DNA of 64,000 nucleotides from Prinia subflava (taxonomy: Eukaryota > Chordata > Aves > Passeriformes > Cisticolidae): positions 1 through 64,000 of the forward strand of contig NW_026961083.1 of assembly GCF_021018805.1 (NCBI RefSeq). The letters run 5' to 3'. This document shows positions 37,647 through 50,904 of this stretch, one piece after another (position 1 is the first letter of the stretch; each line of letters starts with the position of its first letter). Made by a program: the position numbers and the translations under genes. A model generated the notes under the pieces. The model did not search any database and was not told where the DNA came from. It was given only the letters and a program-made list of their open reading frames with translations.

Positions 37647-37864
37647 TTAGGATCTAAATTGCTTGTTTTCCATGGAAGAGCTATGTAGAACACTATGCTT
37701 TGCTGTTGCTGTGTTGGTTTTCTAAAGACACAAGCACTGTTTGTTCTCTGTGTTTTCAGCAAGCAGAGAAGCTGCTGCAGGCACTTTCTTGCCCCTTTTC
37801 CACAAGTGAAGTATATTTTGTACCAGTTGGTGTGTTCCTCGTCTGCAGAGCAAGAGCAAAGGTT
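37647..37864 (+). repeat. Chimeric monomer A/K (218 bp)
   Basis: The front is A (ggatctaaattgcttg, ccatggaagagctatg) and the back is K (tctaaagacac, gttttcagc, gcaggcac), with a private aagcactgtt. This is a K-type monomer without the K-specific gatcaaaggtc tail before it. Confidence 0.86.
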
Positions 37865-38298
37865 TTAGGTTCTAAATTGCTTGATTTCCATGGAAGAGCT
37901 ATGTAGAACACTATGCTTTGCTGTTGCTGTGTTTGTTTTCTCAAGATACAAGCCCTGTTGGTTGTCTGTGTTTGCAGCAAGCAGAGAAGCTCTTGAAGAC
38001 ACGTACATGCTTTCTCCACTACTGACGTATATTTTGTACCAGTTGGTGTGTTCCTCGTCTGCAAAGCAAGAGCAAATGTGTTAGGACCTAAATTGCTTGA
38101 TTTCCATGGAAGAGCTCTGTAGAACACTATGCTTTGCTGTTGCTGTGTTGGTTTTCTCAGGACACAAGTCCTGTTGGTTGTCTGTGTTTGCAGCAAGCAG
38201 AGAAGCTGCTGCAGACACTTTCTTGCCCCTTTTCCACAAGTGAAGTATATTTTGTACCAGTTGGTGTATTCCTCGTCTGCAGAGCAAGAGCAAATATG

Positions 38299-39384
38299 TT
38301 AGGACCTAAATTGCTTGATTTCCACGGAAGAGCTCTGTAGAACACTATGCTTTGCTGTTGCTGTGTCGGTTTTCTCAAGAAACAAACCCTGTTTGTTCTC
38401 TGTACTTGCAGCGAGCAAAGAAGCTCTTGAAGACACGTACCTGCTTTCTAAACTACTGCCGTATATTTTGTACCAGTTGGTGTATTCCTCGTCTGCAGAG
38501 CAGGAGCAAAGGTTTTAGGACCTAAATTGCTTGATTTCCTTGGAAGAGATATGTAGAACACTGTGCTTTGCTGTTACTGTGTTGGTTTTCTCAAGACACA
38601 AGCCTTGTTGGTTGTATGTGTTTCCAGCGAGCAGAAAAGCTGCTGCAGACACTTTCTTGCCCCTTTTCCACAAGTGAAGTATATTTTGTACCAGTTGGTG
38701 TATTCCTCGTCTGCAGAGCAAGAGCAAAGGTTTTAGGATCTAAATTGCTTGTTTTCCATGGAAGAGCTATGTAGAACACTATGCTTTGCTGTTGCTGTGT
38801 TGGTTTTCTCAAGACACAAGTCCTGTTGGTTGTCTGTGTTTGCAGCAAGCAGAGAAGCTGCTGCAGACACTTTCTTGCCCCTTTTCCACAAGTGAAGTAT
38901 ATTTTGTACCAGTTGGTGTATTCCTCGTCTGCAGAGCAAGAGCAAATATGTTAGGACTTAAATTGCTTGTTTTCCATGGAAGAGCTATGTAGAACACTAT
39001 GCTTTGCTGTTGCTGTGTTGGTTTTCTCAGGACACAAGTCCTGTTGGTTGTCTGTGTTTGCAGCAAGCAGAGAAGCTCTTGAAGACACATACCTGCTTTC
39101 TCCACTACTGACGTATATTTTGTACCAGTTGGTGTGTTCCTCGTCTGCAAAGCAAGAGCAAATGTGTTAGGACCTAAATTGCTTGATTTCCATGGAAGAG
39201 CTCTGTAGAACATTATGCTTTGCTGTTGCTGTGTTGGTTTTCTCAGGACACAAGTCCTGTTGGTTGTCTGTGTTTGCAGCAAGCAGAGAAGCTGCTGCAG
39301 GCACTTTCTTGCCCCTTTTCCACAAGTGAAGTATATTTTGTACCAGTTGGTGTGTTCCTCGTCTGCAGAGCAAGAGCAAATATG
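38299..39384 (+). repeat. HOR unit, 5-mer (1,086 bp)
   Basis: Order C-F-A-B-A. Confidence 0.92.
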
Positions 39385-40906
39385 TTAGGACCTAAATTGC
39401 TTGATTTCCACGGAAGAGCTCTGTAGAACACTATGCTTTGCTGTTGCTGTGTCGGTTTTCTCAAGAAACAAATCCTGTTTGTTCTCTGTACTTGCAGCGA
39501 GCAAAGAAGCTCTTGAAGACACGTACCTGCTTTCTAAACTACTGCCGTATATTTTGTACCAGTTGGTGTATTCCTCGTCTGCAGAGCAGGAGCAAAGGTT
39601 TTAGGACCTAAATTGCTTGATTTCCTTGGAAGAGATATGTAGAACACTGTGCTTTGCTGTTACTGTGTTGGTTTTCTCAAGACACAAGCCTTGTTGCTCG
39701 TATGTGTTTCCAGCGAGCAGAAAAGCTGCTGCAGACACTTTCTTGCCCCTTTTCCACAAGTGAAGTATATTTTGTACCAGTTGGTGTATTCCTCGTCTGC
39801 AGAGCAAGAGCAAAGGTTTTAGGATCTAAATTGCTTGTTTTCCATGGAAGAGCTATGTAGAACACTATGCTTTGCTGTTGCTGTGTTGGTTTTCTCAAGA
39901 CACAAGTCCTGTTGGTTGTCTGTGTTTGCAGCAAGCAGAGAAGCTGCTGCAGACACTTTCTTGCCCCTTTTCCACAAGTGAAGTATATTTTGTACCAGTT
40001 GGTGTGTTCCTCGTCTGCAGAGCAAGAGCAAATATGTTAGGACTTAAATTGCTTGTTTTCCATGGAAGAGCTATGTAGAACACTATGCTTTGCTGTTGCT
40101 GTGTTGGTTTTCTCAGGACACAAGTCCTGTTGGTTGTCTGTGTTTGCAGCAAGCAGAGAAGCTCTTGAAGACACATACCTGCTTTCTCCACTACTGACGT
40201 ATATTTTGTACCAGTTGGTGTGTTCCTCGTCTGCAAAGCAAGAGCAAATGTGTTAGGACCTAAATTGCTTGATTTCCATGGAAGAGCTCTGTAGAACATT
40301 ATGCTTTGCTGTTGCTGTGTTGGTTTTCTCAGGACACAAGTCCTGTTGGTTGTCTGTGTTTGCAGCAAGCAGAGAAGCTGCTGCAGACACTTTCTTGCCC
40401 CTTTTCCACAAGTGAAGTATATTTTGTACCAGTTGGTGTATTCCTCGTCTGCAGAGCAAGAGCAAATGTGTTAGGACCTAAATTGCTTGATTTCCACGGA
40501 AGAGCTATGTAGAACACTATGCTTTGCTCTTGCTGTGTTGGTTTTCTCAAGACACAAGTCCTGTTTGTTGTCTGTGTTTTCAGCAAGTAGAGAAGCTGCT
40601 GCAAACAGTTTCTTGCCGCTTTTCCAGTACTGACATATATTTTGTACCAGTTGGTGAATTCCTCGTCTACAGAGCAAGAGCAAAGGTTTTAGGAACTAAA
40701 TTGCTTGATTTCCATGGAAGAGCTCTGTAGAACATTATGCTTTGCTGTTGCTGTGTTGGTTTTCTCAGGACACAAGTCCTGTTTGTTGTCTGTGTTTGCA
40801 GCAAGCAGAGAAGCTGCTGCAGACACTTTCTTGCCCCTTTTCCACAAGTGAAGTATATTCTGTACCAGTTGGTGTATTCCTCGTCTGCAGAGCAAGAGCA
40901 AATATG
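39385..40906 (+). repeat. HOR unit, 7-mer (1,522 bp)
   Basis: Order C-F-A-B-A-D-A. It corresponds to the 8-mer at 49165-50904 minus one A after D. Confidence 0.92.
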
Positions 40907-42862
40907 TTAGGACCTAAATTGCTTGATTTCCACGGAAGAGCTCTGTAGAACACTATGCTTTGCTGTTGCTGTGTCGGTTTTCTCAAGAAACAAACCCTGT
41001 TTGTTCTCTGTACTTGCAGCGAGCAAAGAAGCTCTTGAAGACACGTACCTGCTTTCTAAACTACTGCCGTATATTTTGTACCAGTTGGTGTATTCCTCGT
41101 CTGGAGAGCAGGAGCAAAGGTTTCAGGACCTAAATTGCTTGATTTCCTTGGAAGAGATATGTAGAACACTGTGCTTTGCTGTTACTGTGTTGGTTTTCTC
41201 AAGACACAAGCCTTGTTCGTTGTATGTGTTTCCAGCGAGCAGAAAAGCTGCTGCAGACACTTTCTTGCCCCTTTTCCACAAGTGAAGTATATTTTGTACC
41301 AGTTGGTGTATTCCTCGTCTGCAGAGCAAGAGCAAAGGTTTTAGGATCTAAATTGCTTGTTTTCCATGGAAGAGCTATGTAGAACACTATGCTTTGCTGT
41401 TGCTGTGTTGGTTTTCTCAAGACACAAGTCCTGTTGGTTGTCTGTGTTTGCAGCAAGCAGAGAAGCTGCTGCAGACACTTTCTTGCTCCTTTTCCACAAG
41501 TGAAGTATATTTTGTACCAGTTGGTGTATTCCTCGTCTGCAGAGCAAGAGCAAATATGTTAGGACTTAAATTGCTTGATTTCCATGGAAGAGCTATGTAG
41601 AACACTATGCTTTGCTGTTGCTGTGTTGGTTTTCTCAAGACACAAGTCCTGTTGGTTGTCTGTGTTTGCAGCAAGCAGAGAAGCTGCTGCAGACACTTTC
41701 TTGCCCCTTTTCCACAAGTGAAGTATATTTTGTACCAGTTGGTGTGTTCCTCGTCTGCAAAGCAAGATCAAAGGTCTTAGGACTTAAATTGCTTGATTTC
41801 ATTGGAAGAGCTATTTAGAACACTATGCTTTGCTGTTGCTGTGTTGGTTTTCTAAAGACACAAGCCCTGTTTGTTCTCTGTGTTTTCAGCAAGCAGAGAA
41901 GCTGCTGCAGGCACTTTCTTGCCCCTTTTCCACAAGTGAAGTATATTTTGTACCAGTTGGTGTGTTCCTCGTCTGCAGAGCAAGAGCAAAGGTTTTAGGT
42001 TCTAAATTGCTTGATTTCCATGGAAGAGCTATGTAGAACACTATGCTTTGCTGTTGCTGTGTTGGTTTTCTCAAGATACAAGCCCTGTTGGTTGTCTGTG
42101 TTTGCAGCAAGCAGAGAAGCTCTTGAAGACACGTACCTGCTTTCTCCACTACTGACGTATATTTTGTACCAGTTGGTGTGTTCCTCGTCTGCAAAGCAAG
42201 AGCAAATGTGTTAGGACCTAAATTGCTTGATTTCCATGGAAGAGCTCTGTAGAACACTATGCTTTGCTGTTGCTGTGTTGGTTTTCTCAGGACACAAGTC
42301 CTGTTGGTTGTCTGTGTTTGCAGCAAGCAGAGAAGCTGCTGCAGACACTTTCTTGCCCCTTTTCCACAAGTGAAGTATATTTTGTACCAGTTGGTGTATT
42401 CCTCGTCTGCAGAGCAAGAGCAAATATGTTAGGACCTAAATTGCTTGATTTCCATGGAAGAGCTATGTAGAACACTATGCTTTGCTGTTGCTGTGTCGGT
42501 TTTCTCAAGAAACAAGCCCTGTTGGTTGTCTGTGTTTGCAGCAAGCAGAGAAGCTCTTGAAGACACGTACCTGCTTTCTCCACTACTGACGTATATTTTG
42601 TACCAGTTGGTGTGTTCCTCGTCTGCAAAGCAAGAGCAAATGTGTTAGGACCTAAATTGCTTGATTTCCATGGAAGAGCTCTGTAGAACACTATGCTTTG
42701 CTGTTGCTGTGTTGGTTTTCTCAGGACACAAGTCCTGTTGGTTGTCTGTGTTTGCAGCAAGCAGAGAAGCTGCTGCAGACACTTTCTTGCCCCTTTTCCA
42801 CAAGTGAAGTATATTTTGTACCAGTTGGTGTATTCCTCGTCTGCAGAGCAAGAGCAAATATG
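40907..42862 (+). repeat. HOR unit, 9-mer (1,956 bp)
   Basis: Order C-F-A-A-K-B-A-(C/B mosaic 42429)-A. It is duplicated at 50905-52860. Confidence 0.93.
42429..42644 (+). repeat. Mosaic monomer C/B (216 bp), first copy
   Basis: It has a B/A-like start (ccatggaagagctatg), a C-specific centre (gtgtcggttttctcaagaaa) and a B end (gccctgttgg, ctccactactgacg). At least two exchanges or a gene-conversion tract are needed to make it. Confidence 0.88.
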
Positions 42863-44602
42863 TTAGGACCTAAATTGCTTGATTTCCACGGAAGAGCTCT
42901 GTAGAACACTATGCTTTGCTGTTGCTGTGTCGGTTTTCTCAAGAAACAAACCCTGTTTGTTCTCTGTACTTGCAGCGAGCAAAGAAGCTCTTGAAGACAC
43001 GTACCTGCTTTCTAAACTACTGCCGTATATTTTGTACCAGTTGGTGTATTCCTCGTCTGCAGAGCAGGAGCAAAGGTTTTAGGACCTAAATTGCTTGATT
43101 TCCTTGGAAGAGATATGTAGAACACTGTGCTTTGCTGTTACTGTGTTGGTTTTCTCAAGACACAAGCCTTGTTGCTTGTATGTGTTTCCAGCGAGCAGAA
43201 AAGCTGCTGCAGACACTTTCTTGCCCCTTTTCCACAAGTGAAGTATATTTTGTACCAGTTGGTGTATTCCTCGTCTGCAGAGCAAGAGCAAAGGTTTTAG
43301 GATCTAAATTGCTTGTTTTCCATGGAAGAGCTATGTAGAACACTATGCTTTGCTGTTGCTGTGTTGGTTTTCTCAAGACACAAGTCCTGTTGGTTGTCTG
43401 TGTTTGCAGCAAGCAGAGAAGCTGCTGCAGACACTTTCTTGCCCCTTTTCCACAAGTGAAGTATATTTTGTACCAGTTGGTGTATTCCTCGTCTGCAGAG
43501 CAAGAGCAAATATGTTAGGACTTTAATTGCTTGTTTTCCATGGAAGAGCTATGTAGAACACTATGCTTTGCTGTTGCTGTGTTGGTTTTCTCAGGACACA
43601 AGTCCTGTTGGTTGTCTGTGTTTGCAGCAAGCAGAGAAGCTCTTGAAGACACATACCTGCTTTCTCCACTACTGACGTATATTTTGTACCAGTTGGTGTG
43701 TTCCTCGTCTGCAAAGCAAGAGCAAATGTGTTAGGACCTAAATTGCTTGATTTCCATGGAAGAGCTCTGTAGAACATTATGCTTTGCTGTTGCTGTGTTG
43801 GTTTTCTCAGGACACAAGTCCTGTTGGTTGTCTGTGTTTGCAGCAAGCAGAGAAGCTGCTGCAGACACTTTCTTGCCCCTTTTCCACAAGTGAAGTATAT
43901 TTTGTACCAGTTGGTGTATTCCTCGTCTGCAGAGCAAGAGCAAATGTGTTAGGACCTAAATTGCTTGATTTCCACGGAAGAGCTATGTAGAACACTATGC
44001 TTTGCTCTTGCTGTGTTGGTTTTCTCAAGACACAAGTCCTGTTTGTTGTCTGTGTTTTCAGCAAGTAGAGAAGCTGCTGCAAACAGTTTCTTGCCGCTTT
44101 TCCAGTACTGACGTATATTTTGTACCAGTTGGTGAATTCCTCGTCTACAGAGCAAGAGCAAAGGTTTTAGGATCTAAATTGCTTGATTTCCATGGAAGAG
44201 CTATGTAGAACACTGTGCTTTGCTGTTACTGTGTTGGTTTTCTCAAGACACAAGTCCTGTTGGTTGTCTGTGTTTGCAGCAAGCAGAGAAGCTGCTGCAG
44301 GCACTTTCTTGCTCCTTTTCCACAAGTGAAGTATATTTTGTACCAGTTGGTGTATTCCTCGTCTGCAAAGCAAGAGCAAATGTGTTAGGACCTAAATTGC
44401 TTGATTTCCATGGAAGAGCTCTGTAGAACATTATGCTTTGCTGTTGCTGTGTTGGTTTTCTCAGGACACAAGTCCTGTTGGTTGTCTGTGTTTGCAGCAA
44501 GCAGAGAAGCTGCTGCAGACACTTTCTTGCCCCTTTTCCACAAGTGAAGTATATTTTGTACCAGTTGGTGTATTCCTCGTCTGCAGAGCAAGAGCAAATA
44601 TG
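42863..44602 (+). repeat. HOR unit, 8-mer (1,740 bp)
   Basis: Order C-F-A-B-A-D-A-A. It is the undeleted counterpart of the 6-mer at 52861-54166. Confidence 0.93.
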
Positions 44603-46124
44603 TTAGGACCTAAATTGCTTGATTTCCACGGAAGAGCTCTGTAGAACACTATGCTTTGCTGTTGCTGTGTCGGTTTTCTCAAGAAACAAACCCTGTTTGT
44701 TCTCTGTACTTGCAGCGAGCAAAGAAGCTCTTGAAGACACGTACCTGCTTTCTAAACTACTGCCGTATATTTTGTACCAGTTGGTGTATTCCTCGTCTGG
44801 AGAGCAGGAGCAAAGGTTTTAGGACCTAAATTGCTTGATTTCCTTGGAAGAGATATGTAGAACACTGTGCTTTGCTGTTACTGTGTTGGTTTTCTCAAGA
44901 CACAAGCCTTGTTCGTTGTATGTGTTTCCAGCGAGCAGAAAAGCTGCTGCAGACACTTTCTTGCCCCTTTTCCACAAGTGAAGTATATTTTGTACCAGTT
45001 GGTGTATTCCTCGTCTGCAGAGCAAGAGCAAAGGTTTTAGGATTTAAATTGCTTGTTTTCCATGGAAGAGCTATGTAGAACACTATGCTTTGCTGTTGCT
45101 GTGTTGGTTTTCTCAAGACACAAGTCCTGTTGGTTGTCTGTGTTTGCAGCAAGCAGAGAAGCTGCTGCAGACACTTTCTTGCTCCTTTTCCACAAGTGAA
45201 GTATATTTTGTACCAGTTGGTGTATTCCTCGTCTGCAGAGCAAGAGCAAATATGTTAGGACTTAAATTGCTTGATTTCCATGGAAGAGCTATGTAGAACA
45301 CTATGCTTTGCTGTTGCTGTGTTGGTTTTCTCAAGACACAAGTCCTGTTGGTTGTCTGTGTTTGCAGCAAGCAGAGAAGCTGCTGCAGACACTTTCTTGC
45401 CCCTTTTCCACAAGTGAAGTATATTTTGTACCAGTTGGTGTGTTCCTCGTCTGCAAAGCAAGATCAAAGGTCTTAGGACTTAAATTGCTTGATTTCATTG
45501 GAAGAGCTATTTAGAACACTATGCTTTGCTGTTGCTGTGTTGGTTTTCTAAAGACACAAGCCCTGTTTGTTCTCTGTGTTTTCAGCAAGCAGAGAAGCTG
45601 CTGCAGGCACTTTCTTGCCCCTTTTCCACAAGTGAAGTATATTTTGTACCAGTTGGTGTGTTCCTCGTCTGCAGAGCAAGAGCAAAGGTTTTAGGTTCTA
45701 AATTGCTTGATTTCCATGGAAGAGCTATGTAGAACACTATGCTTTGCTGTTGCTGTGTTGGTTTTCTCAAGATACAAGCCCTGTTGGTTGTCTGTGTTTG
45801 CAGCAAGCAGAGAAGCTCTTGAAGACACGTACCTGCTTTCTCCACTACTGACGTATATTTTGTACCAGTTGGTGTGTTCCTCGTCTGCAAAGCAAGAGCA
45901 AATGTGTTAGGACCTAAATTGCTTGATTTCCATGGAAGAGCTCTGTAGAACACTATGCTTTGCTGTTGCTGTGTTGGTTTTCTCAGGACACAAGTCCTGT
46001 TGGTTGTCTGTGTTTGCAGCAAGCAGAGAAGCTGCTGCAGACACTTTCTTGCCCCTTTTCCACAAGTGAAGTATATTTTGTACCAGTTGGTGTATTCCTC
46101 GTCTGCAGAGCAAGAGCAAATATG
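44603..46124 (+). repeat. HOR unit, 7-mer (1,522 bp)
   Basis: Order C-F-A-A-K-B-A. It is duplicated at 54167-55688. Confidence 0.93.
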
Positions 46125-47644
46125 TTAGGACCTAAATTGCTTGATTTCCACGGAAGAGCTCTGTAGAACACTATGCTTTGCTGTTGCTGTGTCGGTTTTC
46201 TCAAGAAACAAACCCTGTTTGTTCTCTGTACTTGCAGCGAGCAAAGAAGCTCTTGAAGACACGTACCTGCTTTCTAAACTACTGCCGTATATTTTGTACC
46301 AGTTGGTGTATTCCTCGTCTGCAGAGCAGGAGCAAAGGTTTTAGGACCTAAATTGCTTGATTTCCTTGGAAGAGATATGTAGAACACTGTGCTTTGCTGT
46401 TACTGTGTTGGTTTTCTCAAGACACAAGCCTTGTTGGTTGTATGTGTTTCCAGCGAGCAGAAAAGCTGCTGCAGACACTTTCTTGCCCCTTTTCCACAAG
46501 TGAAGTATATTTTGTACCAGTTGGTGTATTCCTCGCCTGCAGAGCAAGAGCAAAGGTTTTAGGATCTAAATTGCTTGTTTTCCATGGAAGAGCTATGTAG
46601 AACACTATGCTTTGCTGTTGCTGTGTTGGTTTTCTCAAGACACAAGTCCTGTTGGTTGTCTGTGTTTGCAGCAAGCAGAGAAGCTGCTGCAGACACTTTC
46701 TTGCCCCTTTTCCACAAGTGAAGTATATTTTGTACCAGTTGGTGTATTCCTCGTCTGCAGAGCAAGAGCAAATATGTTAGGACTTAAATTGCTTGTTTTC
46801 CATGGAAGAGCTATGTAGAACACTATGCTTTGCTGTTGCTGTGTTGGTTTTCTCAGGACACAAGTCCTGTTGGTTGTCTGTGTTTGCAGCAAGCAGAGAA
46901 GCTCTTGAAGACACATACCTGCTTTCTCCACTACTGACGTATATTTTGTACCAGTTGGTGTGTTCCTCGTCTGCAAAGCAAGAGCAAATGTGTTAGGACC
47001 TAAATTGCTTGATTTCCATGGAAGAGCTCTGTAGAACATTATGCTTTGCTGTTGCTGTGTTGGTTTTCTCAGGACACAAGTCCTGTTGGTTGTCTGTGTT
47101 TGCAGCAAGCAGAGAAGCTGCTGCTGACACTTTCTTGCCCCTTTTCCACAAGTGAAGTATATTTTGTACCAGTTGGTGTGTTCCTCGTCTGCAGAGCAAG
47201 AGCAAAGGTTTTAGGTTCTAAATTGCTTGATTTCCATGGAAGAGCTATGTAGAACACTATGCTTTGCTGTTGCTGTGTTGGTTTTCTCAAGATACAAGCC
47301 CTGTTGGTTGTCTGTGTTTGCAGCAAGCAGAGAAGCTCTTGAAGACACGTACCTGCTTTCTCCACTACTGACGTATATTTTGTACCAGTTGGTGTGTTCC
47401 TCGTCTGCAAAGCAAGAGCAAATGTGTTAGGACCTAAATTGCTTGATTTCCATGGAAGAGCTCTGTAGAACACTATGCTTTGCTGTTGCTGTGTTGGTTT
47501 TCTCAAGACACAAGTCCTGTTGGTTGTCTGTGTTTGCAGCAAGCAGAGAAGCTGCTGCAGACACTTTCTTGCCCCTTTTCCACAAGTGAAGTATATTTTG
47601 TACCAGTTGGTGTATTCCTCGTCTGCAGAGCAAGAGCAAATATG
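46125..47644 (+). repeat. HOR unit, 7-mer (1,520 bp)
   Basis: Order C-F-A-B-A-B-A. It carries cctcgcctgc in F and a private gctgctgctgacac in A (47125). Confidence 0.93.
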
Positions 47645-49164
47645 TTAGGACCTAAATTGCTTGATTTCCACGGAAGAGCTCTGTAGAACACTATGCTTTG
47701 CTGTTGCTGTGTCGGTTTTCTCAAGAAACAAACCCTGTTTGTTCTCTGTACTTGCAGCGAGCAAAGAAGCTCTTGAAGACACGTACCTGCTTTCTAAACT
47801 GCTGCCGTATATTTTGTACCAGTTGGTGTATTCCTCGTCTGCAGAGCAGGAGCAAAGGTTTTAGGACCTAAATTGCTTGATTTCCTTGGAAGAGATATGT
47901 AGAACACTGTGCTTTGCTGTTACTGTGTTGGTTTTCTCAAGACACAAGCCTTGTTGGTTGTATGTGTTTCCAGCGAGCAGAAAAGCTGCTGCAGACACTT
48001 TCTTGCCCCTTTTCCACAAGTGAAGTATATTTTGTACCAGTTGGTGTATTCCTCGCCTGCAGAGCAAGAGCAAAGGTTTTAGGATCTAAATTGCTTGTTT
48101 TCCATGGAAGAGCTATGTAGAACACTATGCTTTGCTGTTGCTGTGTTGGTTTTCTCAAGACACAAGTCCTGTTGGTTGTCTGTGTTTGCAGCAAGCAGAG
48201 AAGCTGCTGCAGACACTTTCTTGCCCCTTTTCCACAAGTGAAGTATATTTTGTACCAGTTGGTGTATTCCTCGTCTGCAGAGCAAGAGCAAATATGTTAG
48301 GACTTAAATTGCTTGTTTTCCATGGAAGAGCTATGTAGAACACTATGCTTTGCTGTTGCTGTGTTGGTTTTCTCAGGACACAAGTCCTGTTGGTTGTCTG
48401 TGTTTGCAGCAAGCAGAGAAGCTCTTGAAGACACATACCTGCTTTCTCCACTACTGACGTATATTTTGTACCAGTTGGTGTGTTCCTCGTCTGCAAAGCA
48501 AGAGCAAATGTGTTAGGACCTAAATTGCTTGATTTCCATGGAAGAGCTCTGTAGAACATTATGCTTTGCTGTTGCTGTGTTGGTTTTCTCAGGACACAAG
48601 TCCTGTTGGTTGTCTGTGTTTGCAGCAAGCAGAGAAGCTGCTGCTGACACTTTCTTGCCCCTTTTCCACAAGTGAAGTATATTTTGTACCAGTTGGTGTG
48701 TTCCTCGTCTGCAGAGCAAGAGCAAAGGTTTTAGGTTCTAAATTGCTTGATTTCCATGGAAGAGCTATGTAGAACACTATGCTTTGCTGTTGCTGTGTTG
48801 GTTTTCTCAAGATACAAGCCCTGTTGGTTGTCTGTGTTTGCAGCAAGCAGAGAAGCTCTTGAAGACACGTACCTGCTTTCTCCACTACTGACGTATATTT
48901 TGTACCAGTTGGTGTGTTCCTCGTCTGCAAAGCAAGAGCAAATGTGTTAGGACCTAAATTGCTTGATTTCCATGGAAGAGCTCTGTAGAACACTATGCTT
49001 TGCTGTTGCTGTGTTGGTTTTCTCAAGACACAAGTCCTGTTGGTTGTCTGTGTTTGCAGCAAGCAGAGAAGCTGCTGCAGACACTTTCTTGCCCCTTTTC
49101 CACAAGTGAAGTATATTTTGTACCAGTTGGTGTATTCCTCGTCTGCAGAGCAAGAGCAAATATG
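47645..49164 (+). repeat. HOR unit, 7-mer (1,520 bp)
   Basis: Order C-F-A-B-A-B-A. It repeats the preceding unit almost exactly, including both private variants. It differs by ctaaactgctgcc in C. Confidence 0.93.
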
Positions 49165-50904
49165 TTAGGACCTAAATTGCTTGATTTCCACGGAAGAGCT
49201 CTGTAGAACACTATGCTTTGCTGTTGCTGTGTCGGTTTTCTCAAGAAACAAACCCTGTTTGTTCTCTGTACTTGCAGCGAGCAAAGAAGCTCTTGAAGAC
49301 ACGTACCTGCTTTCTAAACTACTGCCGTATATTTTGTACCAGTTGGTGTATTCCTCGTCTGCAGAGCAGGAGCAAAGGTTTTAGGACCTAAATTGCTTGA
49401 TTTCCTTGGAAGAGATATGTAGAACACTGTGCTTTGCTGTTGCTGTGTTGGTTTTCTCAAGACACAAGCCTTGTTGGTTGTATGTGTTTCCAGCGAGCAG
49501 AAAAGCTGCTGCAGACACTTTCTTGCCCCTTTTCCACAAGTGAAGTATATTTTGTACCAGTTGGTGTATTCCTCGTCTGCAGAGCAAGAGCAAAGGTTTT
49601 AGGATCTAAATTGCTTGTTTTCCATGGAAGAGCTATGTAGAACACTATGCTTTGCTGTTGCTGTGTTGGTTTTCTCAAGACACAAGTCCTGTTGGTTGTC
49701 TGTGTTTGCAGCAAGCAGAGAAGCTGCTGCAGACACTTTCTTGCCCCTTTTCCACAAGTGAAGTATATTTTGTACCAGTTGGTGTATTCCTCGTCTGCAG
49801 AGCAAGAGCAAATATGTTAGGACTTTAATTGCTTGTTTTCCATGGAAGAGCTATGTAGAACACTATGCTTTGCTGTTGCTGTGTTGGTTTTCTCAGGACA
49901 CAAGTCCTGTTGGTTGTCTGTGTTTGCAGCAAGCAGAGAAGCTCTTGAACACACATACCTGCTTTCTCCACTACTGACGTATATTTTGTACCAGTTGGTG
50001 TGTTCCTCGTCTGCAAAGCAAGAGCAAATGTGTTAGGACCTAAATTGCTTGATTTCCATGGAAGAGCTCTGTAGAACATTATGCTTTGCTGTTGCTGTGT
50101 TGGTTTTCTCAGGACACAAGTCCTGTTGGTTGTCTGTGTTTGCAGCAAGCAGAGAAGCTGCTGCAGACACTTTCTTGCCCCTTTTCCACAAGTGAAGTAT
50201 ATTTTGTACCAGTTGGTGTATTCCTCGTCTGCAGAGCAAGAGCAAATGTGTTAGGACCAAAATTGCTTGATTTCCACGGAAGAGCTATGTAGAACACTAT
50301 GCTTTGCTCTTGCTGTGTTGGTTTTCTCAAGACACAAGTCCTGTTTGTTGTCTGTGTTTTCAGCAAGTAGAGAAGCTGCTGCAAACAGTTTCTTGCCGCT
50401 TTTCCAGTACTGACGTATATTTTGTACCAGTTGGTGAATTCCTCGTCTACAGAGCAAGAGCAAAGGTTTTAGGATCTAAATTGCTTGATTTCCATGGAAG
50501 AGCTATGTAGAACACTGTGCTTTGCTGTTACTGTGTTGGTTTTCTCAAGACACAAGTCCTGTTGGTTGTCTGTGTTTGCAGCAAGCAGAGAAGCTGCTGC
50601 AGACACTTTCTTGCTCCTTTTCCACAAGTGAAGTATATTTTGTACCAGTTGGTGTATTCCTCGTCTGCAAAGCAAGAGCAAATGTGTTAGGACCTAAATT
50701 GCTTGATTTCCATGGAAGAGCTCTGTAGAACATTATGCTTTGCTGTTGCTGTGTTGGTTTTCTCAGGACACAAGTCCTGTTGGTTGTCTGTGTTTGCAGC
50801 AAGCAGAGAAGCTGCTGCAGACACTTTCTTGCCCCTTTTCCACAAGTGAAGTATATTCTGTACCAGTTGGTGTATTCCTCGTCTGCAGAGCAAGAGCAAA
50901 TATG
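49165..50904 (+). repeat. HOR unit, 8-mer (1,740 bp)
   Basis: Order C-F-A-B-A-D-A-A. The last A has the private gtatattctgtacc (50858), which is shared with 40860. Confidence 0.93.

Larger units (their letters stand above)
35037..38298 (+). repeat. Compound HOR, 15-mer (3,262 bp)
   Basis: Order C-F-A-A-K-(B/C' chimera 36125)-D-A-A-A-(B/C chimera 37213)-F-(A/K chimera 37647)-B-A. No complete C lies inside; the two C-containing chimeras mark former HOR boundaries. Confidence 0.88.
40020..46990 (+). repeat. Super-repeat, copy 1 (~7 kb)
   Basis: It has the same class order and private variants as about 49800-56560. The offset is 9,780 bp before the post-D deletion, 9,998 bp in the middle, and 9,564 bp after the second copy's 434-bp deletion. 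Shared markers include tatattctgtacc (40860) and the C/B mosaic (42429). Outer limits are approximate. Confidence 0.88.
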
